Assembly: GCA_964356315.1 (NCBI GenBank) | Contig: CAYHHA010000016.1 | Coordinates: 1-34,768 of the forward strand | Source of the DNA: CAYGFH01 sp964356315 | GTDB taxonomy: Bacteria > Patescibacteriota > Microgenomatia > UBA10105 > UBA927 | Length of the DNA stretch: 34,768 nucleotides | Direction of reading: 5' to 3' | Part shown: positions 23,041 through 31,695 of the stretch, piece by piece | Layout of the letters: each line of letters starts with the position of its first letter | Numbering within the stretch: position 1 is the stretch's first letter | Position numbers and translations under genes: made by a program | The notes under the pieces: generated by a model | Told to the model about the DNA's origin: nothing | The model's input: the letters and a program-made list of their open reading frames with translations, nothing else | The model's database searches: none

Positions 23041-25062
23041 ATGAAAAAAATTCTTTTTGGTTTGATCGTTCTTATCGGTATATTTTTTGTATATCGCTCC
23101 AACATTGTCCAGACCCGTCTTTCAAATACGCCAAATAAAAAGACTCAATTAAAACTCTATTGGTTTATCCCAGATGGTGTGCGCAATGATCCGAATTTGT
23201 TTAGTATGTATACATGGGCCAAAGAAGGAAAACTTCCAAATATTAAAAAGATGATGGACAATGGCTCGTTTGGATACTCATATCCAAATTTTCCAAGCCA
23301 TACGCCGACAAATTTCGCGACCTTACTTACCGGCGCATACCCATCGGTAAATGGGGTAAACGATGGTCCTATGCACGTCATAGGGAAGCCTCTTGATTCA
23401 ATCGCCATTGGCGGGTTTAGATCTGTTGCCAAAAAAGTGGCTCCAATCTGGAAAACGCTAGAAGAAGCAGGCATGAAGGTGTCTATTCTTTCTGTCCCGG
23501 GATCCACGCCTCCAGAAATTACCAAAGGCGTAGTCGTCCATGGGCGATGGGGTGGTTGGGGTGCAGATTATTATGGATTGAACTTCGAAACAAAAGGAGA
23601 CCTCACCCAAAGAATTAAACAGGGGAGAGCATCGAGGTGGTTTTACTTTGGACCAGAAATGACCAATTATATAGATGGGCAAGTATCGACCGGATGGGAA
23701 AATGCTCCGGTGAGTTATTCGGAGGCCAAAGAAATGTCCCTCACAGGATGGGGATCTACGATTTACGGGTATATAACGGACACAACAGATGATAAAAAAG
23801 AAAATTATGATGCCATTAGTTTCTCTCTGGATAAAAAAACTATTTTTTCTACCGTGAAACAAGGACAGTGGAGTGAGTGGCAACCCATAACGCTTTCATG
23901 GAAAGTCCAGGATCAAGTTACTCCAGTGGATTCTCACGTGAGACTCGCAGCGATAAAAATAGGTGACGATGGATTTTTCAGAGTCAGAGTGCTCTATGAT
24001 AATTTAAATAAGTATATAGCGATACCAGAGACCATAGCAGAAGTATTGGAAAAAGAAGCAGGCCCAATGGTAGATTTTGCCGATAATTTTCCGGCACAAC
24101 TGGTCTACTATCCTGAGGATAAACAGATATTTTTAGACGAAGCAGGTATGTCATTCGATTGGCATACAAAAGCAATTCCAGTAATATCCGAATTTAACAA
24201 TCCAGATGTCGTCATTCACGATATCTACACCCCAAACCAGATGCTTACCAGCAAATGGTGGATGGGGTATGCCGATCCAAAAAGTGTCCATTACAAAGAA
24301 ATATCCGACAAAGATCGTGAAAGCGTTTGGAAAGATATAGGAGATATGTATAAAAAATTGGACGACATGGTAGGGGAAATTATGAAACAGTCGGGCAAAG
24401 ATACCTACATCGTGTTCAGTTCTGATCACGGTGCGGTGCCACTCAATCGTTTTGTGAATCTGAATAATATTTTCGCCTCCAAAGGTTGGTTAAAGTTTAC
24501 AATTAATCCAAAAACAGGCGAGCCAATTATTGATTGGAAAAAATCATCAGTAATCTATCTCAAGATGGCCCATGTGTACATAAATCCAAATGGATTGGCA
24601 GGGAACTACACGCGTGCCAGTGGTCCACAGTATGAGGCGCTTCGAAATGAAGTTATCTCTACGTTGACCAATCTTACAGATGAGCAGGGGGTGAAGCCGG
24701 TCGTAGATATTCAGAAATGGGAAGATGTGAAACAGTATCTAAATCTGGATCCTGATCGTGCAGGGGATCTGGTGATTGCCAATGCCGCAGGGTATGGGTG
24801 GAACGAAGAAATGTCTGCTGATCTCTCGATGTTTACAGAGCCTCTTATTAGTGGATACAAGCAGGCAATTTACGCAAAAGACGAGCCGGGCATGTGGACA
24901 CCGTTTATCATCATGGGACCAGGGATAAAGAAAAATAACTTCATGGGGGATACGCCGTTTCCACTCGTGGATCAGTATCCAACTATCATGAACGCGCTCA
25001 AAAAGACTATCCCAAGTTTCGTGCAGGGAAAGAGTTTACCGATCTTTACGGACTCTCACTGA
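23041..25062 (+). CDS. Type I phosphodiesterase/nucleotide pyrophosphatase-like protein
   Basis: 673 residues with a membrane anchor (about 4-18). Family motifs: metal Asp in LYWFIPDGVRND (Asp45), nucleophile loop FPSHTPTNFATLLTGAYP with candidate Thr88, and an intact metal motif SSDHGAVPLN near residue 464. Unlike the four proteins upstream, the Asp-His pair is canonical, so this member looks catalytically complete. A substrate-side insert of about 200 residues separates the halves. It should hydrolyse phosphodiester or pyrophosphate bonds outside the cytoplasm. It is the last gene of the run and overlaps the convergent gene end by 7 bp. Confidence 0.8.
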   Translation: MKKILFGLIVLIGIFFVYRSNIVQTRLSNTPNKKTQLKLYWFIPDGVRNDPNLFSMYTWAKEGKLPNIKKMMDNGSFGYSYPNFPSHTPTNFATLLTGAYPSVNGVNDGPMHVIGKPLDSIAIGGFRSVAKKVAPIWKTLEEAGMKVSILSVPGSTPPEITKGVVVHGRWGGWGADYYGLNFETKGDLTQRIKQGRASRWFYFGPEMTNYIDGQVSTGWENAPVSYSEAKEMSLTGWGSTIYGYITDTTDDKKENYDAISFSLDKKTIFSTVKQGQWSEWQPITLSWKVQDQVTPVDSHVRLAAIKIGDDGFFRVRVLYDNLNKYIAIPETIAEVLEKEAGPMVDFADNFPAQLVYYPEDKQIFLDEAGMSFDWHTKAIPVISEFNNPDVVIHDIYTPNQMLTSKWWMGYADPKSVHYKEISDKDRESVWKDIGDMYKKLDDMVGEIMKQSGKDTYIVFSSDHGAVPLNRFVNLNNIFASKGWLKFTINPKTGEPIIDWKKSSVIYLKMAHVYINPNGLAGNYTRASGPQYEALRNEVISTLTNLTDEQGVKPVVDIQKWEDVKQYLNLDPDRAGDLVIANAAGYGWNEEMSADLSMFTEPLISGYKQAIYAKDEPGMWTPFIIMGPGIKKNNFMGDTPFPLVDQYPTIMNALKKTIPSFVQGKSLPIFTDSH

Positions 25063-25667
25063 CAAGCTATACGTTGAAGCTGTTGGGTGTATGACGCTGT
25101 GTCTGCCTCGGCAGCTTTGGGGATGAGCGCCTCAATCCTATACCACGATTTCTGTTTGGTACAATAAAAAATCGAATTTAATCCAGTGTATTGGATCTCC
25201 TCATCTATACATGATCCGTACTGTTTTCTGTTGTTCACGAATCCGGTGAAAAATAGAATTGGTAGATTGTTATTGGAAACGTTCACTGGCTTTATATCAA
25301 ATTTTGGGTCACAGGTTATGGCATCTGAAAGTATTCCAGGATAGGGAGAGCGTGCCGTCTCAAATTGTCCCTGCATCCGCATGACGGTTATTTTTGTGAG
25401 TGTGTTTGCATCCTCCTGGGAAAGCTTCGATCGTTTTTCAACACGGACAAGTATGTCCGGCAATGTGTAAAGCGCGAGATATGATCGATCCGTTTTTTCA
25501 TACACTTCAGTCTGTGTAGAGTTTTTAACGAGGGGGAATACTATGCACTGGAGCTCATTGCAGGGATCCCAAAATCGTAGATAGCCATACACTATGCAGC
25601 CGAGCGCTCCGATGCCGATACAAAGAAAAAATATACGGGTTCGGTTTGATGATAGATGAATCTTCAT
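25056..25667 (-). CDS. Hypothetical membrane-anchored protein
   Basis: 203 residues. A basic N-terminus and one membrane segment (about 11-29, FFLCIGIGALGCIVYGYL) are followed by an extracytoplasmic domain with seven Cys after the anchor (in DPCNELQC, TCDPKF, GSCIDEE, FYCTKQ and the C-terminal ACQ), compatible with disulfides. No family is recognised. It starts 6 nt downstream of a TACTAT box and ends convergently with the phosphodiesterase gene. Confidence 0.6.
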   Translation of the reverse strand: MKIHLSSNRTRIFFLCIGIGALGCIVYGYLRFWDPCNELQCIVFPLVKNSTQTEVYEKTDRSYLALYTLPDILVRVEKRSKLSQEDANTLTKITVMRMQGQFETARSPYPGILSDAITCDPKFDIKPVNVSNNNLPILFFTGFVNNRKQYGSCIDEEIQYTGLNSIFYCTKQKSWYRIEALIPKAAEADTASYTQQLQRIACQ

Positions 25668-25673
25668 ATATAC

Positions 25674-25679
25674 ATAGTA
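25674..25679 (-). promoter_or_regulatory. -10 box of the 25667 gene (leaderless layout)
   Basis: On the minus strand, TACTAT followed by 6 nt and the ATG at 25667. No convincing -35 at 17 nt. Confidence 0.45.
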
Positions 25680-25731
25680 CCTGTATGGCGGTCAGTTGGG
25701 AAGTCTACATGATAGTAGACTGATCAAAACA

Positions 25732-27126
25732 TCATTTATAAATTACCACCTTCGTTCCGATATCTGCGAAGCGGTATACTTCCTGCGCATCTCCAACGCC
25801 TAACGCCACACATCCTCCTGTGTTCGGGGTGCCGATAAAGTTAGCTGGTCTTTGGATTTTATTTCCACTGACCAGTGCATACGGGAGTTCATGTATGCCA
25901 AAATATGCATGGAGCTCATCACTGTATTTAAATCCCATCCACCATGGCATCCAGACAGAATAAATAGAGGAATATCCGAGGCCGGTTTTGTTCAGAATAC
26001 TAAATTCGCCAACGGGGGTAGGGTAGTCTAGTCCCGTTGACACTCTATACTCTTTAAGGAGTTTTCCTTTGGCAAATGTGTACATTTTTTGCTGAGATAT
26101 ATCTACCTCTACGTATTTTTGTGCAATCAATCCATCAGAATTCGGCCCAGTATCATGATAAATCTTTATCGCATCAACAGTGATCCCCTTAAATCGCGAG
26201 TAAAGCGCATCTTCAAGATCTTTGATTACCTTAGGAGAAGCGATATTCCCTTTGGCTAGCAGTCGTATTTTTTTCACATTCTCGTTAAAAAGTGTGGTCA
26301 CAAGAGGGATATGGATATCGATGAAATCCGTTGAATCAGTGAGTTGCCATGACACTGTCGCGATGTCAGCGAGTTCCCGTTCTGTAATCACGAAAGATTT
26401 CGTCACTCCTCCGGATTCGATATAGACGGTCAGTGGAGATAAAAACATCTGCTTTATACGTTCTGCCACGGATTCTATCGCGACAGATTGTGGATTTACC
26501 ACGCGGGTTAATTTGGGATATAGGGGAGCCGTTGGGTCCTCAACCCGAGTCTGTAGTAATTGCTTAAATTGCTGTTCATCTATGCGATATTTTTCTTCAT
26601 TTTCCACGAAGGTGAGCAATTTTTGCTGTTGATCAAATTCTATTTCATTTGCCGATTCGCTAAAATCATACACCGTCTGTTCTATAAAACTGTCAAAATC
26701 CTGCGTAAATACGAGGGGTGTTTTGATATATCGGGGATACTTAAATGCAGAAAATAACGCAAGTATATTTCCAGGAAATCGTTTGGTGTTCGGGGAAAAT
26801 ACATCAGAAATCAGGGACAACGCGTCTATCTCTATACCATAGTCAGCATAAGAGTAGGTGTATTCGCGATTTTGTACCCGCATGGTGTACGGAGTGCTCA
26901 ATATGTTCTTCCGAAACGATTCAACACGGGGAGCGGGGTAGTATGAAATATTTTTTCCATTCAGATAGGTGTTTGGATATACCCAGGTGGTCGAGTAGAT
27001 ATGCGCAGTCGCAAGAAGTGACAATAGAAGAGCGAGTATCCCCGATATTTTAAAACGCTTCCGGGCGAAGTAAAGTCGCCGCATGACTCTTCTGATGAAA
27101 TGCACACTCGTTCTCACGTATTTCAT
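25732..27126 (-). CDS. L,D-transpeptidase (YkuD) with N-terminal peptidoglycan-binding-like region
   Basis: 464 residues: a basic cytoplasmic tail, a membrane segment (about 28-48), a region resembling the PG-binding domain found with YkuD and VanW proteins (about 60-310), then the YkuD catalytic domain (about 330-464). Domain start YVEVDISQQKMYTFAKGKLL and TGLDYPTPVGEFSILNK are typical. The active-site stretch is GIHELP followed by NTGGCVALG (Cys439), so the usual SHGC reads TGGC. Such enzymes form 3-3 cross-links or attach proteins to peptidoglycan. A TAGTAT box lies 9 nt upstream of the start. Confidence 0.87.
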   Translation of the reverse strand: MKYVRTSVHFIRRVMRRLYFARKRFKISGILALLLSLLATAHIYSTTWVYPNTYLNGKNISYYPAPRVESFRKNILSTPYTMRVQNREYTYSYADYGIEIDALSLISDVFSPNTKRFPGNILALFSAFKYPRYIKTPLVFTQDFDSFIEQTVYDFSESANEIEFDQQQKLLTFVENEEKYRIDEQQFKQLLQTRVEDPTAPLYPKLTRVVNPQSVAIESVAERIKQMFLSPLTVYIESGGVTKSFVITERELADIATVSWQLTDSTDFIDIHIPLVTTLFNENVKKIRLLAKGNIASPKVIKDLEDALYSRFKGITVDAIKIYHDTGPNSDGLIAQKYVEVDISQQKMYTFAKGKLLKEYRVSTGLDYPTPVGEFSILNKTGLGYSSIYSVWMPWWMGFKYSDELHAYFGIHELPYALVSGNKIQRPANFIGTPNTGGCVALGVGDAQEVYRFADIGTKVVIYK

Positions 27127-27226
27127 ACTTCCAACATACTATTCGTTATTCGATATTGATTAGTAAACACTAATCTCTCAATTCCCTTACTACATACTAC
27201 TTACTACTTATCCCTAATCAACCCGT

Positions 27227-27618
27227 TTTGCAAAAATAAGCAACCTCTCGGATGTGGTTCCAGGGGCCAGCCCCGTATACACGCTCTTGCGAGGCACGGC
27301 TGTAAGCCCTGNNNNNNNNNNNNNNNNNNNNNNNNNNNNNNNNNNNNNNNNNNNNNNNNNNNNNNNNNNNNNNNNNNNNNNNNNNNNNNNNNNNNNNNNN
27401 NNNNNNNNNNNATTCATAGAATGCGCTTCGCAAACACCAATAAACGTTCGGATGTTGTTCCAGGGGCCAGCCCCGTATACACGCTCTTGCGAGGCACGGC
27501 TGTAAGCCCTGCGAGCAAGGAAGTGGTATACATATTTCTGGACATCATGACTTGATTCATAGAATGCGCTTCGCAAACACCAATAAACGTTCGGATGTTG
27601 TTCCAGGGGGCCAGCACG
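27227..27618. repeat. Tandem 143-bp repeat carrying sortase 3' ends
   Basis: Read on the minus strand, the end of the sortase gene (PGTTSERLLVFAKRIL) appears three times: in the gene itself, in a near-identical copy ending at 27412, and in a diverged copy (PGTTSERLLIFAKRVD) at 27227-27275. Units are 143 bp (27412 to 27555) and contain a palindromic element of about 57 bp bounded by GTATAC (27475-27531), with TTGC/GCAA and GGC/GCC arms. The distal copy differs mostly at synonymous positions, as if it were the remnant of a second sortase gene. Otherwise the stretch 27127-27556 holds no gene. Confidence 0.8.
27312..27411. other. Assembly gap (100 N, nominal)
   Basis: Exactly 100 N inside the repeat. 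In the complete unit the flanking positions are separated by 43 nt (27512-27554), so the true gap is probably 43 nt or 43 plus a multiple of 143. Confidence 0.85.
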
Positions 27619-28207
27619 TCTGAAGGACGATTGTTTCCGCGGTGTTTTTATATCGTAAAAATGCGGTATCTTTTGGGTCAACGATCTGCTTTGCATACAC
27701 AGCATAGTCATAGCGTTTTCCATCATGAAAGACATAGATTTCATCCTGAATTTCCAATTTATGGAGGAGATAAAACACCGCATTATATTGGGAGACAAAC
27801 GATGGGGTGGACGAATGGGCAAAATAATATCCCATCCCACCGGCTCCAGGGAATGCAGTGCCCGAGGCGTGGGCGATGCCTTTTTTGAGCGCTTCCGAAT
27901 ATTGTTTTGCATCATTTGGATCCACGTTATAAATTACCGACTCATCGATAAAAATAGCTGGGATTGTTATTCCATCTTTTGTATACTTGCTCATGCTGGC
28001 TTTCATATCGACTTTAAACTGTGGAACGATTAACCCACGAAGGTCTGTTATGCCCAGAGATTGTACGAGGATGTTGGTAGCTTGGTAGCGAAGCTCCAAA
28101 ATCGCAATAGGTAGCATAACTCGCAGAAGCCAAAGGACAAAAAATGCGATGCCAAAAAGAGCGAGAACAGTTAGGTAATACGGTTTTAGATGTGATGACC
28201 GTTTCAT
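27557..28207 (-). CDS. Sortase (class D/E-like)
   Basis: 216 residues. A membrane segment lies at about 11-35, then the sortase beta-barrel. The catalytic triad is visible: His131 in GYYFAHSS, Cys198 in VLQTCWPPGTT, and Arg207 in TSERLLVF. Sortases cleave a C-terminal sorting signal and join the protein to a surface amine. The start codon overlaps the stop of the QPETG protein (28204-28207), so enzyme and candidate substrate are translationally coupled. The C-terminal sequence is followed by tandem partial copies of itself. No Shine-Dalgarno site. Confidence 0.9.
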   Translation of the reverse strand: MKRSSHLKPYYLTVLALFGIAFFVLWLLRVMLPIAILELRYQATNILVQSLGITDLRGLIVPQFKVDMKASMSKYTKDGITIPAIFIDESVIYNVDPNDAKQYSEALKKGIAHASGTAFPGAGGMGYYFAHSSTPSFVSQYNAVFYLLHKLEIQDEIYVFHDGKRYDYAVYAKQIVDPKDTAFLRYKNTAETIVLQTCWPPGTTSERLLVFAKRIL

Positions 28208-29484
28208 GAATGCGCTTTTTTCAGGCGTATGTGTTTGCTCTTTCGCTTCTTTTTTGGTGAGGATGATGCGATCGAGAGCATATAACTAATTCCAATTATT
28301 CCAGCAGTCACTGCAAGAACCGTAATAGCGGTTGAAGCTCCTGTCTCTGGTTGTCGTGTCAGTTGTTCGGTTTCTACATACACAGTCTTTGTACAACTAT
28401 TCCCACCCTGCTTCCACTGAGCCGTGCTGTCTTCAATCGCTCCGTGGAGTACATATGTTCCAGGTTTTTCAAATTTCATCTGGAAGGCTCCCGATACGCT
28501 TTCCACTGCTTGCGATGCAGTTCCGCCTGCAATTCTATAGTTTCTAATTGCACCTTTATTGTCATATCCAGTGACTCTCAAAGAGACGGTTGCAGGAGCT
28601 TGAGTATTGTTTCCTTCGATTATAAACAAATCAGAGCAGTCAGATTTTTGTGTCTCAAGTGCGTTGGATTGTACCGTCACAGGTGTTTCACAACGCCCTG
28701 AGCTTGTCCAATTTCCTAAAGAATCTTTGATTTCCACGCGTGATATAAAATTACCGGAAACGTCATAGCGGTGTTCAGTATCCGCCATCGCTGACTCTGT
28801 CATGGTTCCATCTCCAAAATAAAAACGGTACCCGTATGCTCCAGTAGCGCGCGTATGAAATCCGACGGTGGCAGGAATGCTTGTTCCATTTCCTTTCGTC
28901 AGTGTCAATTCTTCACATGTCGAAGTGCTTTTTCCAGTCCCTTGTCCCATGTCTCCTGTCCCTTGTCCACTGTTTCCTGTCCCTTGTCCCGTGTTGCTTG
29001 TCTCTTGTTTATTGCTTCCTGTCTCTTGTCCCATGTTACTTGTTCCAAGTGGAGCCATCGGTGTCGGTGCGCAGGATCCGGAATACCAAAGCATTGAGTC
29101 TTGGAGATTTGCTTCGTTACAAATCCATCCAAAATAGGATCTGCAGTTGCGGTTGTACACTTGAATCAATACGGTTTGATCACACGCTGTGTTTCCAATA
29201 TTTTGCGTTGTAGCAAAGGGCATTTCGTTGAGTCTGCATTCTTGCATGTTACCGTTACAAGTCCATTTAATTACGTACGGTTTTTCAGAGGTACAGCTTC
29301 CAGTTGCAGGATTGCATCCTTTATTGCAGGTATCGGCCGACGCTGCCGTTCCAGTTCCGCAAAGATTCGTATAATAGCCGTTTCCATACGGCAAGGGTGC
29401 CGCTAATGCCGTGGTATATCTTGGGATTGAGAAAAGGGAAAAAAATGTAAGCACTAAAAACAGAAAAAATGAGTTTGCCTTCAT
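28204..29484 (-). CDS. Secreted PKD-domain protein with QPETG sorting signal (sortase substrate)
   Basis: 426 residues from the ATG at 29484. A signal peptide (about 1-27, ending near TTALAAP) leads a Cys-rich domain (about 30-140). A low-complexity linker of GQGTG/GQETG-type units (about 150-190), a PKD-like domain (YRFYFGDGTM...EHRYDVSGNF) and a second beta-sandwich domain follow. The C-terminus is a classic sorting signal: QPETG (about 378-382), a hydrophobic segment, and a Lys/Arg-rich tail. Coupled to the sortase gene, it is very likely its dedicated substrate, displayed on the cell surface as an adhesin or stalk component. Confidence 0.85.
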   Translation of the reverse strand: MKANSFFLFLVLTFFSLFSIPRYTTALAAPLPYGNGYYTNLCGTGTAASADTCNKGCNPATGSCTSEKPYVIKWTCNGNMQECRLNEMPFATTQNIGNTACDQTVLIQVYNRNCRSYFGWICNEANLQDSMLWYSGSCAPTPMAPLGTSNMGQETGSNKQETSNTGQGTGNSGQGTGDMGQGTGKSTSTCEELTLTKGNGTSIPATVGFHTRATGAYGYRFYFGDGTMTESAMADTEHRYDVSGNFISRVEIKDSLGNWTSSGRCETPVTVQSNALETQKSDCSDLFIIEGNNTQAPATVSLRVTGYDNKGAIRNYRIAGGTASQAVESVSGAFQMKFEKPGTYVLHGAIEDSTAQWKQGGNSCTKTVYVETEQLTRQPETGASTAITVLAVTAGIIGISYMLSIASSSPKKKRKSKHIRLKKAHS

Positions 29485-29496
29485 AGGTATATAGCT

Positions 29497-29526
29497 ATTA
29501 TAGTGAATGAACGATCTTGAAATCAA
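29497..29526 (-). promoter_or_regulatory. Promoter of the sortase-substrate operon
   Basis: Minus strand: TTGATT, 18 nt, consensus TATAAT (29502-29497), then 12 nt to the ATG at 29484, giving a leader of about 5-6 nt. Confidence 0.6.
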
Positions 29527-29565
29527 GAAAGGAAAGCGAAATTATATTATATGGAGTATATAGTG

Positions 29566-30927
29566 TTACATATCATTTTCGATATACATTTCCCAAGGTA
29601 GAGAAGTCACATACAAGATGTCTGCTTCGAACTGCTCTTCGCTTCCCGTATAATCACGCTTGTTTATAATGTCGAATAATGTCAATATATGTCCAGGATT
29701 TTCCGAGCTTACTGTTTCTAGAACTTGAAGCGAGCTTTCCAGTGTTTCAAACAGTGAAACAAAATCTACCGTTTTAGTCACTGCTTTGCTTATTCGATGT
29801 TCATTTGCGTTCTTTGTTTTTCGATCTTCCTCTATATTATCGCCATATATCGCTGGGTTTTTTGGACTCATTGCATAGGCAAAAAGATTTTCATTTGTCA
29901 GTCCAGAAAAAAAGTCTAGTACATGTCCTTGTCGCTCTCGGTAATACTGCCCAACTGCAGTAACTAATTCGTTGCTTTGGGCCATTTTTTTTGCCCACAA
30001 ACCAAATCGAGCAATACTCCATAACATCATCATTTCTGTAGCTAGTTTTGTTGTAATAAGGAGGTTCATACTATAGAAATCCGTAGAGTCTTGTAGAGAT
30101 CGTTCGCACTCAAGAAAAAATACAGAGGTATTTAGTTCTAGTATTTTCTTGATATCTACAGAGAACGGCATGTCGTATGTACTAGTATCGAGGCGTTCAA
30201 AATCAATTTGTTGCCAAAGAGAGCCGAAGTTATTCCCGACATAGTCAAAAAAGGTTTCTTCTAGGTCATCAGATGGAAGGTAGAGATAGGTTGGATATCG
30301 TTCCGGTTGGGGATCTTCCGAATTTACAGTGTTATCATTACTGATTCGTCTATCAGATACATGCCAAAACGGGGATCCTTGTATGATGACTGTGTTTTCA
30401 AATAATGGGAGGAGGATTCCGTTTATACGTAATTCTCTGATCCTTTTGATAGACGACTCAAAGCCTATGTCTTGTTTATATTGATTGACAAATCTGTCAT
30501 ATAAATATATGAAGCGATCAAACGCCTCATAATCTATCCCTCTATCTTCAAATACAAACTCGCCTGTTTCAGGGAAATGCTTACCCCACGTTACCATAAA
30601 ATTTTGTTCAGTTAGTTTGACCATATCAAAAATAATTCCATTATCCGATGATAAATCATTGCCTTTTTTGATCTGATCGGCAACGAATTTCATTCGTGAA
30701 GAAGTATGTAAGTTCATCATTACTGCGCCTTCTCCTGGAGTTTTTATCGGTGTATCTTTTTCCAATAAAAATTCAACTGCGGTAAGTAGGTATTGCATGC
30801 TCTGTTTTTCAGCATGAAAAAGAGGAAGAATATGACATTCTTCGAGTGTGACAGGATTGCCTTGTTCGCTTTGGATTGCTTGCACGCTAAAAATAGGTTC
30901 TGAAGGCCACTCTGCTTGTCTACTCAT
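29566..30927 (-). CDS. Hypothetical protein
   Basis: 453 residues, no family recognised. It is acidic and soluble-looking, without signal peptide, clear membrane segment or Cys pair. A largely helical region (about 290-340, LLITTKLATEMMMLWSIARF) is the most hydrophobic part. The C-terminal 100 residues are helical and charged. Start ATG 30927 lies 10 nt after a TATAAT box. It is divergent from dcd, with about 80 nt between the start codons. Confidence 0.6.
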   Translation of the reverse strand: MSRQAEWPSEPIFSVQAIQSEQGNPVTLEECHILPLFHAEKQSMQYLLTAVEFLLEKDTPIKTPGEGAVMMNLHTSSRMKFVADQIKKGNDLSSDNGIIFDMVKLTEQNFMVTWGKHFPETGEFVFEDRGIDYEAFDRFIYLYDRFVNQYKQDIGFESSIKRIRELRINGILLPLFENTVIIQGSPFWHVSDRRISNDNTVNSEDPQPERYPTYLYLPSDDLEETFFDYVGNNFGSLWQQIDFERLDTSTYDMPFSVDIKKILELNTSVFFLECERSLQDSTDFYSMNLLITTKLATEMMMLWSIARFGLWAKKMAQSNELVTAVGQYYRERQGHVLDFFSGLTNENLFAYAMSPKNPAIYGDNIEEDRKTKNANEHRISKAVTKTVDFVSLFETLESSLQVLETVSSENPGHILTLFDIINKRDYTGSEEQFEADILYVTSLPWEMYIENDM

Positions 30928-30937
30928 AGAAGGGAGA

Positions 30938-30965
30938 ATTATAGCAGATTCTGTCTGGATATAAA
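30938..30965 (-). promoter_or_regulatory. Promoter of the 30927 gene
   Basis: Minus strand: TTTATA, 16 nt, consensus TATAAT (30943-30938), then 10 nt to the ATG. The expected leader is about 3 nt, without Shine-Dalgarno. Confidence 0.55.
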
Positions 30966-30974
30966 TTTATAGCC

Positions 30975-31003
30975 TTGTTCTTTTAGGTTTTTTCTCATAT
31001 ACT
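30975..31003 (+). promoter_or_regulatory. dcd promoter (leaderless layout)
   Basis: TTGTTC (30975-30980), 17 nt, TATACT (30998-31003), 6 nt, ATG at 31010. The start site should coincide with the start codon. Confidence 0.68.
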
Positions 31004-31009
31004 TCACGC

Positions 31010-31579
31010 ATGATTCTATCCGATCGAGATATCAAAAAAGCTATCGTGGCAGGCCGTATAAAAATTAAACCAAAACCAAATTACGATGAACAGCTCGGAA
31101 GTTGCATGATCGATCTTCGACTCGGAAATGTCTACCGCGTATTTAACCATAGCAAAACTCCGTATTTGGATCCCCAAGACCCGAAAACGCTCGTTGGGGT
31201 GACAACAGAGATAAAGATAAAAGATACTGAGCCATTCACGCTCCATCCAGGAGAATTTATTCTCGCTATGACCAAAGAATATATAGAAATGCCAGATGAC
31301 ATGACCGGCAGACTTGAAGGCAGATCATCTATAGGTCGACTGGGCGTCGTGGTGCATTCAACCGCCGCTAACATTGAGTGTGGATTTCGTGGTAATATTA
31401 CGCTCGAACTTGCCAATATGGGTCGCATTCCCGTCATGTTATATCCAGGTATGCGGATCTGCTCCCTTTCGTTTGAAGAGCTTACGAGCCCGGCGGAAGT
31501 CCCATATTATAAAAAGAAGGGCGCGAAGTATGTCGGACAAAAGAGTCCTGAGGCAAGTAAAATTGCCAGCGACCGATAG
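31010..31579 (+). CDS. dcd: dCTP deaminase
   Basis: 189 residues, the usual family length. The dUTPase/Dcd trimer-fold motifs are visible: GSCMIDLRLGN near 30-40, GRSSIGRLGVVVHSTAA (about 104-120), the catalytic Glu in NITLELAN (about Glu133), and YPGMRICSLSFEEL near the end. It deaminates dCTP to dUTP, or to dUMP if bifunctional as in some archaea, feeding thymidylate synthesis. The thymidylate synthase fusion gene follows on the same strand beyond a scaffold gap, which fits a dTMP operon. Confidence 0.92.
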   Translation: MILSDRDIKKAIVAGRIKIKPKPNYDEQLGSCMIDLRLGNVYRVFNHSKTPYLDPQDPKTLVGVTTEIKIKDTEPFTLHPGEFILAMTKEYIEMPDDMTGRLEGRSSIGRLGVVVHSTAANIECGFRGNITLELANMGRIPVMLYPGMRICSLSFEELTSPAEVPYYKKKGAKYVGQKSPEASKIASDR

Positions 31580-31585
31580 GTGTCA

Positions 31586-31685
31586 NNNNNNNNNNNNNNN
31601 NNNNNNNNNNNNNNNNNNNNNNNNNNNNNNNNNNNNNNNNNNNNNNNNNNNNNNNNNNNNNNNNNNNNNNNNNNNNNNNNNNNNN
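31586..31685. other. Assembly gap (100 N, nominal)
   Basis: Exactly 100 N between dcd and the thymidylate synthase fusion. The visible flanks share no repeat, so its true length cannot be deduced. At the other two gaps palindromic repeats broke the assembly, so a palindrome may lie here too. Confidence 0.8.
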
Positions 31686-31695
31686 ATGTAAAATT

